From positions 1,922,001-1,986,000 of the forward strand of contig JAYKKR010000004.1 in the NCBI GenBank assembly GCA_036971615.1: DNA of 64,000 nt. The letters are read 5' to 3'. Source of the DNA: Amyloporia xantha. Lineage: Eukaryota > Basidiomycota > Agaricomycetes > Polyporales > Adustoporiaceae. Shown piece by piece: positions 32,271-44,300 of the stretch. How positions within the stretch are numbered: the stretch's first letter is position 1; each line of letters begins with the position of its first letter. A program made the position numbers and the translations under genes. The notes below the pieces were generated by a model, which made no database searches, was not told where the DNA came from, and saw only the letters and a list, made by a program, of their open reading frames with translations.

Positions 32271-33017
32271 ATGGGTCGATCCCGCAAATACTTCACGCAG
32301 GCAGACAAGCTCGTAGCCAAGCGTGAGCAGCAAAAGAAATATATCAACTCAGTTAGGTAGTTATCACGTACATTCAGAATATATTATTTGCTGATTAGTA
32401 ATAACAGGGGGCGAGCCACACGCTCAGTTCAAAACAGAAACGCGTATGCGGCTCGTCATGGTGGCTACCCTAGTCCCTTTCACCATATCTTGCCTGGCCT
32501 GCCCACCCAGCTCATCACCTATGCGCGGCGCGCTATACCAGTTAGCAATCACACCAGCGAATACGGTGACCTTGGACTGTGGAACGCACCATTTGCTGTA
32601 GTATTACCTGCCGAAATCGTTACCAAGTCTACCGAGCACGCAAGTATATTCGACTTACCGGATGACGATCTTGACAGCATGGAACGTGCTCTCAACAATC
32701 AGCAGTTTTGTCTGTTCGTAGAAGCCGGCTATGAACGGTATGGTAAATGGGCGGAGGGAGCCAGAGCCGAGGTTAGAAAGAGATTTGGCCACGAGTTGGA
32801 ACAGCGGTTGCGCGCATGGAATGAGACGATGCGTAGCGCAAATGACATGAAGGAACCAATGGCATGCATTGGGATGCGCGTGGGGCTGGAGTGGGGTGCG
32901 AGGATCATCTGTTGTTTGACGAAGGAGCTTGAAGTGCAGAAGGATGCGGGCGACAGATACGAGGAAGCATTCTGTGCTGGTAATCTGCCATGGCAGTGTA
33001 TGAATACCTACATATAG
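32271..33017 (+). CDS. Hypothetical protein with a basic N-terminus
   Basis: Exon 1 (32271-32356) starts MGRSRKYFTQADKLVAKR; intron 32357-32407; exon 2 runs to the stop at 33017. The product is about 231 residues. The first 50 residues are rich in Arg and Lys (KREQQKKY, RNAYAARHG), reminiscent of a basic DNA-contact region, but no zipper or known domain follows. The rest (LDSMERALNNQQFCLFVEAGYERYGKWAEGA and on) is helical in character. I do not recognise the family. It sits between the viroplasmin-like gene and the KDZ transposase, on the same strand as both. An additional 3' exon (33028-33300) is possible. Confidence 0.6.
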
Positions 33018-33027
33018 ACAAGAATAG

Positions 33028-33300
33028 ATGTCAGTGTTTCAAAATGACCATGAACAGGAGAGTATGTCAGTTGAAATATCGACCTGGCACTTAGATGAGA
33101 TATCTCGGACTCACAGACAAGCTAGCGCTTTTCGGCAAGAACTGCGGTATGCTGGCATTTACAACCTTGACCATACAGCGCTCGTTGAAGATGCATGTCA
33201 TGGTATCTACTCGTGGGCCTCAGTCAGACCAACAGCGAGTACAGTGAGTACGGAGAGGCTTGACGAACACAATGAGGTCCTCAGGCGAACGGCAGCATGA
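33028..33300 (+). CDS. Uncertain small ORF, possibly the last exon of the preceding gene
   Basis: A 90-codon frame with normal amino-acid composition (STWHLDEISRTHRQASAF, YNLDHTALVEDACHGIYSW). The frame has TAG just before its ATG, and I found no canonical splice that joins it in phase to the gene ending at 33017. It could be a separate small gene or a final exon reached by an intron I missed. No domain recognised. Confidence 0.35.
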   Translation: MSVFQNDHEQESMSVEISTWHLDEISRTHRQASAFRQELRYAGIYNLDHTALVEDACHGIYSWASVRPTASTVSTERLDEHNEVLRRTAA

Positions 33301-34505
33301 CCGCTATTCTCTCTCTGATTGGCCGGCTCATGCTGTTGTTGTCACCGGCTTGCAGCCACGCCACAATTCAAGCGGAGTTTAAATTACAGGATATAAGGTG
33401 ACGCTCCCTGAGCAGCTTTCGCCATCTCACCTCTTCTCCGTTCTTTACCTTTACCCTCCACTGCTCACCACTGACGAGTGCCCTCGTGCCACGTTGCTTG
33501 GTGTTACGGTCCTTCATATCGCTTTCCTCTCTTGTTTTTTGTGCTGCTTCCTCGTTCCACTTTCCCTGGTCGTATTTCCTTTTGGTTATGCATCGTTGCC
33601 TCGGTATGTTTATTCCATTTCCTTGACTGCGATGAGCTCATTACCTTTAGGCCGCCGCACGCTGTAGCCGTGCGCGCTGTGATATGATTCACCAGGTAAG
33701 TGTCGGCATATCTGGTCATGGGTGATTATGTTCATTTAGTCCCTTGTCGTAGCATTGTATTCCAGTGGTGTGGCCCTAATCAGATGGGTCCTGGTGTGGT
33801 GAGATGGCAGGTTTTGTACGGTTTGTTGTTAGTCTATCCATCCGAGTTTTGCTACCTGTCTGAATTCCTCATTTTTTTGATTTTTGTAGGATGTATCTAG
33901 CCACTGCCTTGCATGCCGGACGTCGTTGTTATTGTAATCGTGCTGCGCGTTCTTAGGATGTAGTTACCATGTTACCTAGATATCAGTCAATTATGTATCT
34001 GTCGATAATGATCCCAGATTTATTGCATGTGGGACTGTAAATGTATATTTCCGAATATACTATGCAGTATTCATGTCGTACAAATAAAATGCTGCCGTTG
34101 CATTAAGTCAAATTGAATGTATATTTTGGACTGAAATAAACTGTATGCGTGTTAATCACAATGAACACTCAATTACGAAGGTGAGCCGACTAATTCCCCG
34201 GGCTTGATTCTTCACATACAGCCCGCTTGCTGTCCGCCACATTTCGCTACTATTGCCACGTCTGTTCGCATACGCCACTCCTCGCTACGCCACCCCTCGC
34301 TGCGCCATACCTCGCTACCTTGATACGACAGTAGCTTTCTATCTTAGACAATTTTTTTGGGTCTGAACAGGATCCGCATTGTCAACATCAGAGCACAAGA
34401 CTCATGTCTTCGTGGTTGCTGACCTCGTGTGATCAGTGAGTTCGCGTTTTTGAGATATAAAATGTGCCCAGAAAGTGCTCATATACCCCAGCTTTTCCTC
34501 ACAGT
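33301..34505. other. Intergenic upstream of the KDZ transposase
   Basis: AT-rich with long pyrimidine tracts. Around 34250-34320 the word TCGCTACGCCACC is repeated several times with variation. No gene seen. The left end of the KDZ element may lie here or further left; no terminal inverted repeat was found. Confidence 0.4.
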
Positions 34506-37500
34506 ATGGCTCATCCGGGTCCGCTCAAACGCCTGCGGGCGTGGATCATTAGGGCCACAATGCCGCTGAAAAGACGGCGGCGCCAACATGACCCTAATTT
34601 TGAATTCTACACTCTGTCCGACGATGAGAAGAGTCCTACCCAACCATCTACTTTGCCGCCTCCCACACTGCATCGTCACACCGACTTTTCCTCTCAGTCT
34701 GACCGCGTCTCTGCTCGTACATCCTTCATTACAAGTACCACTGGCCCTCCTACTCCTCCACCCTCTATGACGTCTGTCTGCACTGAGTACGGCGATGAGG
34801 CTTCTTCTGCCACTCACGAGGACATATCTGAGGGTCTCGATGATATCAATGTTGACTTCGTTCACGAGTTCATCGACATGGAAGATGTGCAGAAACAGCG
34901 CCGGCGCACTGCGGGGGTAAGCATAGCAATGTATATCTCTTTACTTCTCTGACTTTGAAGCCATGCAGGATCATCCGCTTCGTGAATGGATGCCACACCG
35001 GGATGAGTGGTTGGCTGAGCTCTTGCGGCATGAGGGGCGCTGCGGGTTTGTCAATGAACTCTGCATCCGCTGTCACACAGGGCCGGCCCTTCTAAGATGC
35101 GAGGATTGTTGTGACCCCGCTTTATATTGCGAGCTTTGCATGGTCGAGTTAAATAGCAGGAATCCATATCACCGGATCAGGGTAAGCGCACCTCCCGTTA
35201 CTTTGTTATTCAACTGACGTGTACTCATGCAGCACTGGGTCAAGACGCACTTTCGACGGAAGACACTCAAGGACATTGGTCTCCGCATCCAGCTGGGACA
35301 CCCAATCGGCGAGCGCTGTATCAATCCGCAGCGCGCGTGGGCCGATGACTTTGTAGTCCTTGATACCACTGGTGTTCACGCGGTCGGACTCGACTTTTGC
35401 AACTGCGAGACGGCTGAGTCCCATACTGTGCAGCTCCTACGTGCCCGCTTGTTCCCAGCCACCTCTCAGAACCCGAAGACCGCCGCAACATTCCGCCTAA
35501 TGGAGCACTTTCACCTCCTGTCTACACAAGCCAATGTTTCGGGCTTCCAGTTTTACGCCACTCTCGAGCGGCGGACGGACAACACCGGTGTGAATCCACC
35601 TAAAGTGAGTTAGTACCATGAATCTACATGCCTGAGGATTGACAAACCCATACAGGATCGATACCCGGCATTCATGCGGATGATTCGGCAGTGGCGCCAT
35701 CTCAAGATGCTCAAGCGGGCCGGACGAGGGCATGATCCTGGTGGTATTGCAGCTACGGTCCCAGGTAGCTGCGCAGTCCTCTGTCCTGCGTGCCCCCATC
35801 CAGGCAAGAACCTGCCACCAGACTGGGAAGACGCCCCGCCGGAGCGCAGGTATGTCGTATGAAGGTCGTAGTATGTTGCATCTAACGTGGACATTTGCCT
35901 AGCTGGCTTTACCGCTTATTCGTCGGCCTAGATGCCAACTTCAGGCTCAAGCGGAAAAAGGTCTCCTCCGACGAGGTTGACCCTGGCCTCAATAATGGTA
36001 CCGCGTTCTTTGTCGAGGAGAAGGCGTACAAAGATCACATTGCAACATTCGGAGCCAAAATCAAAGAAGAGCCGAGCACGTGCAATAACCACGACGCCGT
36101 CAAACTCGCGAGCATGAAAGGATCACAAGGCACGGCTGCCAGCGGAGTCGCTACCGTTGAATGTTCCCGACATGACATGAAGCGGCCGTGTTCCGTAGGT
36201 GATCTGCAGAAGGGGGAACGGTATGTGGTTCTCTACGCTCAATATATTATGACTAACGCGTATGTACAGTTATGTGAATATGGACTACTTGTTCGGAAGT
36301 AGCATGGCACAGAACACGCCCGTCGAGATCGTCGTTTCCTACGATATCGCCTGCCAGTGGTCTATCCACTTCTGGGAGCGGATGGTGCAGTACTCGCCGA
36401 CATTTGACATGGGGAACCGACAGATCCGGTTTCTGATCCCGAAGTTCCATCTTCCGGCACATCGACGCTACTGTATTGACAACTATTCATTCAACTGGAC
36501 AAAGCATGTTGGACGTACTGATGGCGAGGCTGTCGAGCGCGGATGGTCTGCTGTCAATCCCTTCGCTTCGAGCACTAAAGAGATGGGCCCTGGCTCTCGG
36601 CGAGATCTCTTGGATGATGTGTTCGGCGACTACAATTGGCGTAAGATCTGTGGCCTCGGTATGTGATTCATGACCTGATGATGACACCGTCTGACATTTG
36701 TAATATATACATAGCTGCCTCAATGCTGACCAAGATCAAGAACGCTGTCTCGGAGCGCAGCGACCATGTTGCGATGTTCAACGAGTTCCACCTCGCATTG
36801 CCCGCAGAACGAACTGCCGAATGGCAGGCAGCCGTGGAAAAATGGGAAGACGATCCAAGTGCGCCGAACCCGTTTGAAGCCACTCGTCGTGGTAGGCCTT
36901 GTGTTTGTTATCCGTATGATAGCATCCTGACATCACATCAGCTGTCACGCAGGCATCAGTTCGTCTCCAGTTGGCGGAAGAAGATGCGGCCCGTCTACGA
37001 GGTGATACAATCGCGCTGCACGAACAAGTCTCTCCGAGCGTCCTGATCACATCAGGACTTGAGTTGGAAGAGCAACAGTAAGTGCTGCCCCCATGCTGCA
37101 ACGTCTAACTTGCCCTAACATCACTCATCTCAGGCGTCGCCTCCATGCTGACATGGACAGTCTCGGTCAACATTCCACGGACCTGCAACGCGCGAAGATC
37201 CTCGAGCGGCGCAATGCTCTGCAACGCAAGTTCGATGCGTGGACGGAAATACAGCATCTATACATGCCCGAGCTGGCCGGGATTCGTGCACGCGCCGCCT
37301 CGGCTACAGGAAATGAATCGCCCCCGCTCGTTCACCAGCTACCTTTGTTCCTGCCCTCAGAAGTCATCCACCTAGTGCCGTGTGACCGTGTCCTCCTTGA
37401 CTGCGAGTACCGCCTTCGTTATGCCCAGGCACATGACATCCTTGAGGACATGCGCCGTCATCTGCGGCTGAGAAGTCATTTGTATAATTTCAAGGATCGT

Positions 37501-38176
37501 TTCGTCCGAGGGCAGCGCCCCAACACGCGGGCACGTTCCATTGTGTTGAGCGTCCAAGTGAAGATCGATGCAGATGCTGCTCGCTACCGAAAGACGCGGG
37601 CTGCTCTGGAGACATTGGGGGAGAAGATTGGCGATCAGTCATGGGCACTTCATTTACTGCCCCTTGAGGATGCCGACATTCGCGGTATGACAGAGGGGCT
37701 GTATTACGAGAGTGAGGGTCGGCGGTCCTTGTCATGGATCTGGCGAACGGAAGGTGTCGGAGCCGCGGAGGGTAACGACCAGGGCATTCAGGAGGGTGAG
37801 TTAGTCTTCATCATCACATTGCATAGTAGCTGATGACTGTATAGCTTTTCGGATCGAGTGGTGTAAAGCGCGGGCAAGGGCGCATCGTCTTACCGAAGAA
37901 TGCAAACTGCTCGAGGAGGAGATGAGGCGCATTGTGGCTACTCATGAATGGTACGCAGGCTGGTGGTTGAATCAGATCGGTGATGCGCCGGCGACGTCGG
38001 TCGAGCATGGGGAGGGGCTCGTAGCGTATGCCTTCCGGCAGGCCGAAATACGTCTGGCTATGAGAGATACTTGTCGTCACGCTTGGCGGTGTGTGCCCGA
38101 GTGGCTGCGGTTGGGGATGTGCCCCTCAGAGCCAGAAGGTACCGGCTCAATTGTACCCGTCGAGCAGTGTGTGTAG
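34506..38176 (+). CDS. KDZ-family transposase with CxC2 cysteine cluster, full length
   Basis: Ten exons (34506-34916, 34969-35181, 35233-35604, 35656-35849, 35903-36220, 36270-36658, 36715-36891, 36942-37077, 37134-37795, 37845-38176) join in frame to 1067 residues without a stop. About residues 162-195 form the CxC2 cluster (CGFVNELCIRCHTGPALLRC, then CCDPALYCELC). The RNase H-fold core shows the expected acidic residues: VGLDANFRL (Asp about 407), VSYDIACQW (Asp about 528), then FHLPAHRRYC and GRTDGEAVERGW (Glu about 589 or 592). Kyakuja-Dileera-Zisupton enzymes move DNA elements by cut and paste. The C-terminal third is helical with heptad-like charged stretches. An open, complete frame in every exon suggests recent activity. 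Confidence 0.92.
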
Positions 38177-38330
38177 ATATATGTAGCGTCTTCTTGGTTG
38201 AGATACGCAAACTGTCGCATTGTGAAATAATATAATACATTATCATGTATCATTGACCTGTAACTTGAGAAGGATACTCGGCCGCAATGATACATCATGA
38301 CCTCTGAAAGGACATTTTGAATTGCCGTGG

Positions 38331-38710
38331 TTCTATCTCGTACGACAAGTGGTAAATACTTGTGATACATCATGATGTATCATGATATAACACGGCCTTC
38401 AAGGCTTAACCTTACGCTCTATGCCTTCACTCATACTGCCTTGGCAAAACCACGCGCCTAAGAGAGCAGTATCTCGTTTGACAAGGCAAACCCTAGGTAA
38501 AGACTACACTTTGCTGGCTTCTAATTCTATCTCGTACGACAAGTGGTAAATACTTGTGATACATCATGATGTATCGTGATATAACACGGCCTTAACCTTA
38601 CGCTCTATGCCTTCACTCATGCTCCCTTTGCAAAACCACGCGCCTAAGAGAGCAGTATCTCGTTCGACAAGGCAAACCCTAGGTAAAGACTACACCTTGC
38701 TGGCTTCTAA
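38331..38710 (+). repeat. Two-copy tandem repeat (194 and 186 bp) with perfect palindromes
   Basis: Unit 1 is 38331-38524 and unit 2 is 38525-38710. They differ mainly by an 8-bp gap in the GGCCTT(CAAGGCTT)AACC part. Each carries the perfect 18-bp palindrome GATACATCATGATGTATC (38364-38381 and 38558-38575). It lies 155 bases after the KDZ stop and may be a subterminal repeat of that element. Confidence 0.85.
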
Positions 38711-38910
38711 CCGCAGGGACAGCAATCACGCCGAGCTCGTAGGCGAGGCGCGCCCTGGCCAGATTAGAACGGCGCAGGGGAGCGAGCAGTGCCGGTGCGG
38801 GCTTTGAAAGTCAGCCTCGGAGGACACCCTATAAAATTGGATCAAGACAACATGGTGAGTATGCAGGAAGTGCAAGCCATGCTCTCTCGAGCGAATTTCG
38901 AACAGGACAG

Positions 38911-39377
38911 TGAGCACAAACCATTAAAAATCAAAATCGAGCGCCGTGCGGGCGCGAAAAGCGGAGCGGGGTTGTAACAGATTAAGAACGGTGAGCACAA
39001 ACCAGTAAAAATATTCAAAATTGAGCGCGCTGTGCGGGCGTGAGGAGCGGAGCGGGATTGGACCTGATTAGGAACGGGCGGGACGCCAAGGCGCACGAGC
39101 GGGTGATCGAAGGGATGCGAGTAACGCAGCAACATCAATGCTAGTAAAGGAAGGGGGGCGGGACGCCGCGCAAGCGGGTGATGTTCCGAAGGGATCCGAA
39201 TAATAAAGCGGCATCAATGCTAGAAAAGGGAGGGGGGCTGCAGGGCACGCGAGCCAGCTAGGGACGGTAGCAGAGCCTACAATGACAGCCCCGTGTTGTA
39301 ACAACAACCAGGGTGTGCGAGCAGGCTAGGGATGGTAGCAGAGCCTACAATGACAGGCCCATGTTGTAACAACAAAG
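38911..39377 (+). repeat. Three successive two-copy tandem repeats
   Basis: Pair a (about 38911-38991 and 38992-39077) begins TGAGCACAAACCA. Pair b (about 39076-39154 and 39155-39233) begins GGCGGGACGCC. Pair c (about 39249-39310 and 39313-39377) contains GGTAGCAGAGCCTACAATGA. The pairs are unrelated to each other; each is imperfect and about 60-85 bp long. They lie directly before the FunK1 copy, and its first ATG at 39332 falls inside pair c. Confidence 0.75.
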
Positions 39378-40668
39378 CCTCCGGTAAGAGCTACTCATGT
39401 AACACCATGTGTGCTGACGAACCAGGTCCTGATGTATCACTAGGCCAGGGACAGGTGACTCCCCAGCTTGCGGCACGCTTTGGACACGAAGATCTGGTGG
39501 CGAAGGTCGCGTGGCCGCCGGCTAGCCGTGATGCAGAGGACAACCTTATCCGGGCTGTCCGATCCTGCCTCAGTGAAAAGAAGCAGCAGTGCCTAAAGTA
39601 TGTCGTTGAACTCAAATGTTCAATAAGTCGCACAATGGAAGAGATGTTGCTTCCGAGGGCCTTTATGGAAGACCTCTTGGACTATGAGCCACGCGTCTTC
39701 CGCATGATGGTGCTCAAGAAATATGAACGCCTGGAGGAAGTGAATAGCCCCGACGAATTCAAAGGCATCTTCCTTGGTGTCGTCCGTGGTGAGTTGTTAG
39801 ACCATTTGGGCTTCTCGTCGTACAGCGAGCTGATTTGATGTGAACATTAGCTCATCACTGGGTATGGGAAACGTCAAGTATTCTTCATCGTGATATCAGT
39901 GTGAACAACATCATGTTCTACAGACAGGATGGTCGTACTTTCGGCGTCCTGTGCGACTGGGACTTTGCCATGGAGTTGAGTCACGAAGGAGAAGCGGCTA
40001 TCTACGATTCGGATGCAGAATCCGAATGGGGTGACGAGGAAGACAAGAAAGGCAGTGAAGGGGTCGAGGCGAGTGAAGAAAATACAAAACCTAGCATCAA
40101 GGATGGTGCAAATGCCGAAGATGATGAAAGAGACCCTGATACAGAGTCGCGGTGCAGAGCAAGACTTCGTACAGGTACAGGGCCATTTATGGCTCTTGAC
40201 CTCCTCCAGGCAGGCGATGGGCCTCCCCATCGCTATCGATTCGATCTAGAATCATTCTTCTTCGTTCTTGCATGGTTCTGTGCCGTATATGACCCCGAGA
40301 AACGCAAGCTCGGGCATGTATACCAGTGGGAAGACCCAGATCTGCTCACCATTGGTTTCAACAAGCGAGTATTTCTTTCCAGCAGGAACGCTTACAAACA
40401 GATCTTTTCAAAGACGCATTCCAGTTATAAGCCGCTCGTGAATAACTGGGTTTTACCGCTATATGCACATTTCGCGCACTGTTGCTCAGAGCGACAATCC
40501 CTCTATCACCTGCGCGTATGTCTCGAGCTCGCAAAACGTCGAGGTCAAACTTCGCAGAAGGTTTCGCTCACGGCACAAATTGAGCGTAAGAAAAGGGAGA
40601 TCGCCAAACGTACTACTTACGAGGAATTTATGGATTGCCTTGACGCGTCGTTGGACGTGACGGATTGA
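39332..40668 (+). CDS. FunK1-type protein kinase, copy 2 (5' end probably truncated)
   Basis: Two exons (39332-39788 and 39851-40668) separated by the same phase-1 intron as copy 1 at 70-131. The frame includes LVAKVAWPPASRDAEDNLI (N-lobe lysine), LPRAFMEDLL, HHWVWETSSILHRDIS (catalytic loop), LCDWDFA, TGTGPFMALDLL and RFDLESFFFVLAWF. FunK1 proteins normally have 200 or more residues before this point. Here the frame begins inside tandem repeats, so the natural start and N-terminal region are probably lost or replaced. The sequence differs from copy 1 mainly in the acidic insert and the C-terminal 100 residues. The kinase core is intact, but the real start is uncertain. Confidence 0.78.
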
Positions 40669-41342
40669 AAAAATCATTCTCCAGTCTGTTGCAGCGCATT
40701 CCCGTTATTATTGTGAGCACCTTTGAATCCAAACCGTCGATAACTTTATGTTACCCCTTCAAGCGCGTGTGAGGAGACACGGGACTGAACTCCAAAAAGA
40801 ACCTCAATTCGAGCCATAATTGTTCCCACGTGACCGACGCGACTAACCCGCCTTCGCCATCGCGGCTACGAATTTACGATACGCGTCTTGTTCTCGTCGT
40901 GCTGCTTGCAATTGACATACTACACTGAATACCGCACGATGCCCAGTGGAGGTAAAGCATCAGCTATACCACTGATGAGGACCCTGGTACCGCCACACTG
41001 CTGCTTCCTGTCCATCGGGCTTTAAGCTGGTGCCCGACTGCAACCCGACTGAGCGTCGTTCTGCCATACACGTGTCGAGGATCATATAGGAAGGAGCAAA
41101 GAAGGTAGTCCGTGTGGTATCATCAAAGTTCTTTATATGATCCACAGAAGTCACTCCATGATTTACTGGAAGGATCGTCGACGATGCTTACCCCAACCAG
41201 TTGCTCTGATAGCCTACTTAGATTGGTCTTAGAAGCTCAGAACCGACTATCACCGGTCGAATCATTCGATCGGCACCCAGATTTACATTCTACAATTCGC
41301 TCACAGTACTTAACAGCATGAACGCCCTCCGCATTTCAAGTC
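40669..41342. other. Intergenic between FunK1 copy 2 and the amine oxidase
   Basis: The first 45 bases resemble the 3' flank of FunK1 copy 1 (950-995); similarity then ends. No gene seen. It is the shared 3' flank of two convergent genes. Confidence 0.45.
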
Positions 41343-44300
41343 TCACAATTCCAACTTGATCCGATGATACAACTCGGCCCCCTTCCTCATCTCATCCGCA
41401 CTCTCTGGCGGAGCCTCCTCACCGTCCAGCCCAAACGCCTGCACCCCAGAGTACTCGAACGGCGGGACCGTGTTCGGCACGCAATTCACGGACTTGACGC
41501 CGTAGTCTTCGTACGTCCACGCGGCACCAGGGTGGGTGGGTGGCGAGAGGAGGATGGCATTCGTTGCATCCATCGATACGTCCGAGTCGAAGTAGTTGAG
41601 CGGGGTGAGGAAGAAGCTAGAGAAGGCGCGGCGCGTCAGGCTATTCGTTCCCCCGCCAGGAAAGTGGTAGACATACCTGGAAGTAGCGACGTTCGTACGC
41701 GTGTTCGGCGCGTCCTCCGCTTGAGGCTATAAAGCGGTCAGGAACGTTTGAGTAGCGCGGTAGGGAGCGAAACGACCACACGTACAAGATGATGCATCCC
41801 GACATTTACCCACGCGACCAGATCCTCCTGGGTGATATTCTCCCCATCAAAGAACTTGTGGAAGTCGACCATCGGCGCGCCGGGCAGGTTCTGGTTCCAC
41901 ATGCTGCTCGATGTCGGCTCCGTCTCCTTGCGGCGCGACACGGCGAGGTTGTATCTTGCCCAGTTGGCGTTGTTCAGCAGCCGCTTCGAGCCCACGACCG
42001 TCTACCCCCGGGCCACCGTTCAGGAATCAGACGGTCACATGGAGAGCAAATGGAACAAAAACGCGCATGGATGGATGGAGCTGGAACTCACGTTATGCAC
42101 GGGCGAGTAGCCCGGGTGGATCGCGTACCCACGGGAAATGCCCCATCGGTTGCGCTCGTCAGTGTTCACGAGTGCGTATCCGCCTTGGAAGTTTGGCGGG
42201 AACCGAAGTAGTGCATCATCCTCGTTCTCGATAATCTTCCGCGTGATCTTCTGCTGGAGGACGGTGCTACCCCAGTCGTCCTCGAACCAGGGCTGCTCGA
42301 CCTCCTCTTGCGCAGTGCTGGTGGACAGCAGCGAGTTTGCCGGGCCAGCAACGTCCAAATCGACCTGCCATGCAAGACAAAATGCTGAGGGTGTGAAGGA
42401 GGGAACACCGGATAAAGTGCTGACCTTATAATTAATAACGTGGTCGTGCAGCGATCCCACTGAAATGAACGTTGAGTAACATCATGGCGATGGATATATG
42501 GATACCTACTAGTCGTGTCGCGGATAGCCGTGCCATACCCTTCTTGTGTGGGCTCCCAGAAGCCGCCCTGGAGGTATCCGGACGCAGAAAGCTTGACTTC
42601 TACGGTACCATCGAGCTGGAAGATGTAGTCGAACTACGGCATATGAGCTGCTGCTTCTGGGTATGATATCCTGTTGACTCACCACTGGCAGATAAAATCA
42701 GATGAGGGAATATCACTTCAAACTCAAAACGGGGGAGAAACCCGGCATTACTCACAGTAATCATAGCTGTTTCACCGTCAGCGAATCAAAAAATGTGAAA
42801 ATACCGCCACCACTCACTTTCCGACGGTCGCAATACTCCTCACGACTAGCACATAGCCCTTCACCGCGCCGAACTCACCCGCACTATAGCCCATATGACG
42901 CGTAAGCGGGAGACCCGTATCATGCTCGAACACGCAGATTGCGCGCTGCCGCGTGATACTGCCCATATACGAGTGCGTCGTCGCGGGGAGGAAGACAGCC
43001 TCGTGCGGGCAGTCGTACCCCGGGAGCATGTCGCGCACAGAGGCGCCCTGATAGGTGATTTGATTCAGGTCTTATGTAAAACACCTAGGAGGGAGACGAG
43101 TACGTACCATGCCGAAGTAGCGGTCGAGCCATGCGGTCGTGGATTGCATGGGGTCGTTCCCGGCTGCAACCATTCGATAAGACATGCGATTTCATCATTC
43201 AAAGTACACCTACCGTACTGTGCGATCGCCTCCTGCGGCGCAAGCTGTCACCAAGTAGTCAGCAACCAGCGTTACCAGACCATACACGAAAACGAACCTC
43301 GTAGATCAGCCTCTCGCCCTTGAACCGCACGTCCCAGAAGCTGAGGCCCATATCGCGATCGAATCCGAGGTACATGCCCCAGCCCATCCAGCTCACATAC
43401 TGTGTCGCACGATCGACGCGGAAGCGGAGACCGGCGAACGAGACCGAGCGTGGGCCAGGAAGATGATCGAGGTCGCGCGGGCTGGTGTCAGGGCGGAAGC
43501 GCGTCGTCCATGCGGTGTCCTTGCTGTCCGGGCGCGCGGGGAGCCGCTTCAGCGTCCCGCTGTGGAACGCGTCGAGGAACTCGGCCGTGCTGTTGAACAC
43601 CTGGTGGTTGTACACAATCTAAGGGCGGTGGGCGTGAGCGAGGACAGGCCGGGGAGGGTATGGAACCACGAACCTTGAGCAGCTGCCATTGGCTTGGATC
43701 TGTCCCGGACATGTCCATGTAGATGAAGAACCCGACGGGGTGCAGGTAGAGCCCCGGGACATTGCGTCGCCAGTTGATCCACGTCCGGCGGAACGTGCCA
43801 TCGAAACTGAGAGGCCCAACAGCGCCCGCGACGAGCGTGTCGTTTGGCAGACCGAGAGCGACGCCGTCGAAAAGTTCCTAAACGGACGAATTTGCATGTG
43901 CCGGACACAGACAATTGATCGACTCACCTTGGTCGCTTCGGCGAGAGCGGGCATGATGTCCGTCAGCATTGGGCTCATCTCGGCGAGAGATGTGATGCCC
44001 CTGGCGTTGAACGGCACAGAGTCGCGGTGGTAGATCTCCGTGAGCTCGCGCATGCCCGTCTTCTCGCTGATGGGCAGCGGTCCGACGAGGTAGTCCTGCA
44101 CGACAGGCTCAGATGCCGCTCCGTGGTGGATCGTCACACGCGCGTAGCGATCGAGCGGGGCCTGGCCAGCAGGATCGGCGAGGTAAGCGAGCGCATCTGC
44201 TTTGGCAGGGCGGAAGGCGCCGATGTGGTAGATGAAGTTGTCGGAGAGTGTGATACGATTGCCGGGGGTGAGGTTGAGTGCGCGCTCAGGAGCATCGAGC

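Noticed and set aside
42634..42817. Amine oxidase as a pseudogene because of the frame break near TPQ
   Set aside because: All splice sites are canonical, every active-site residue is present, and the proposed microexons give a coding length divisible by three. Kept as an alternative to be tested by cDNA.
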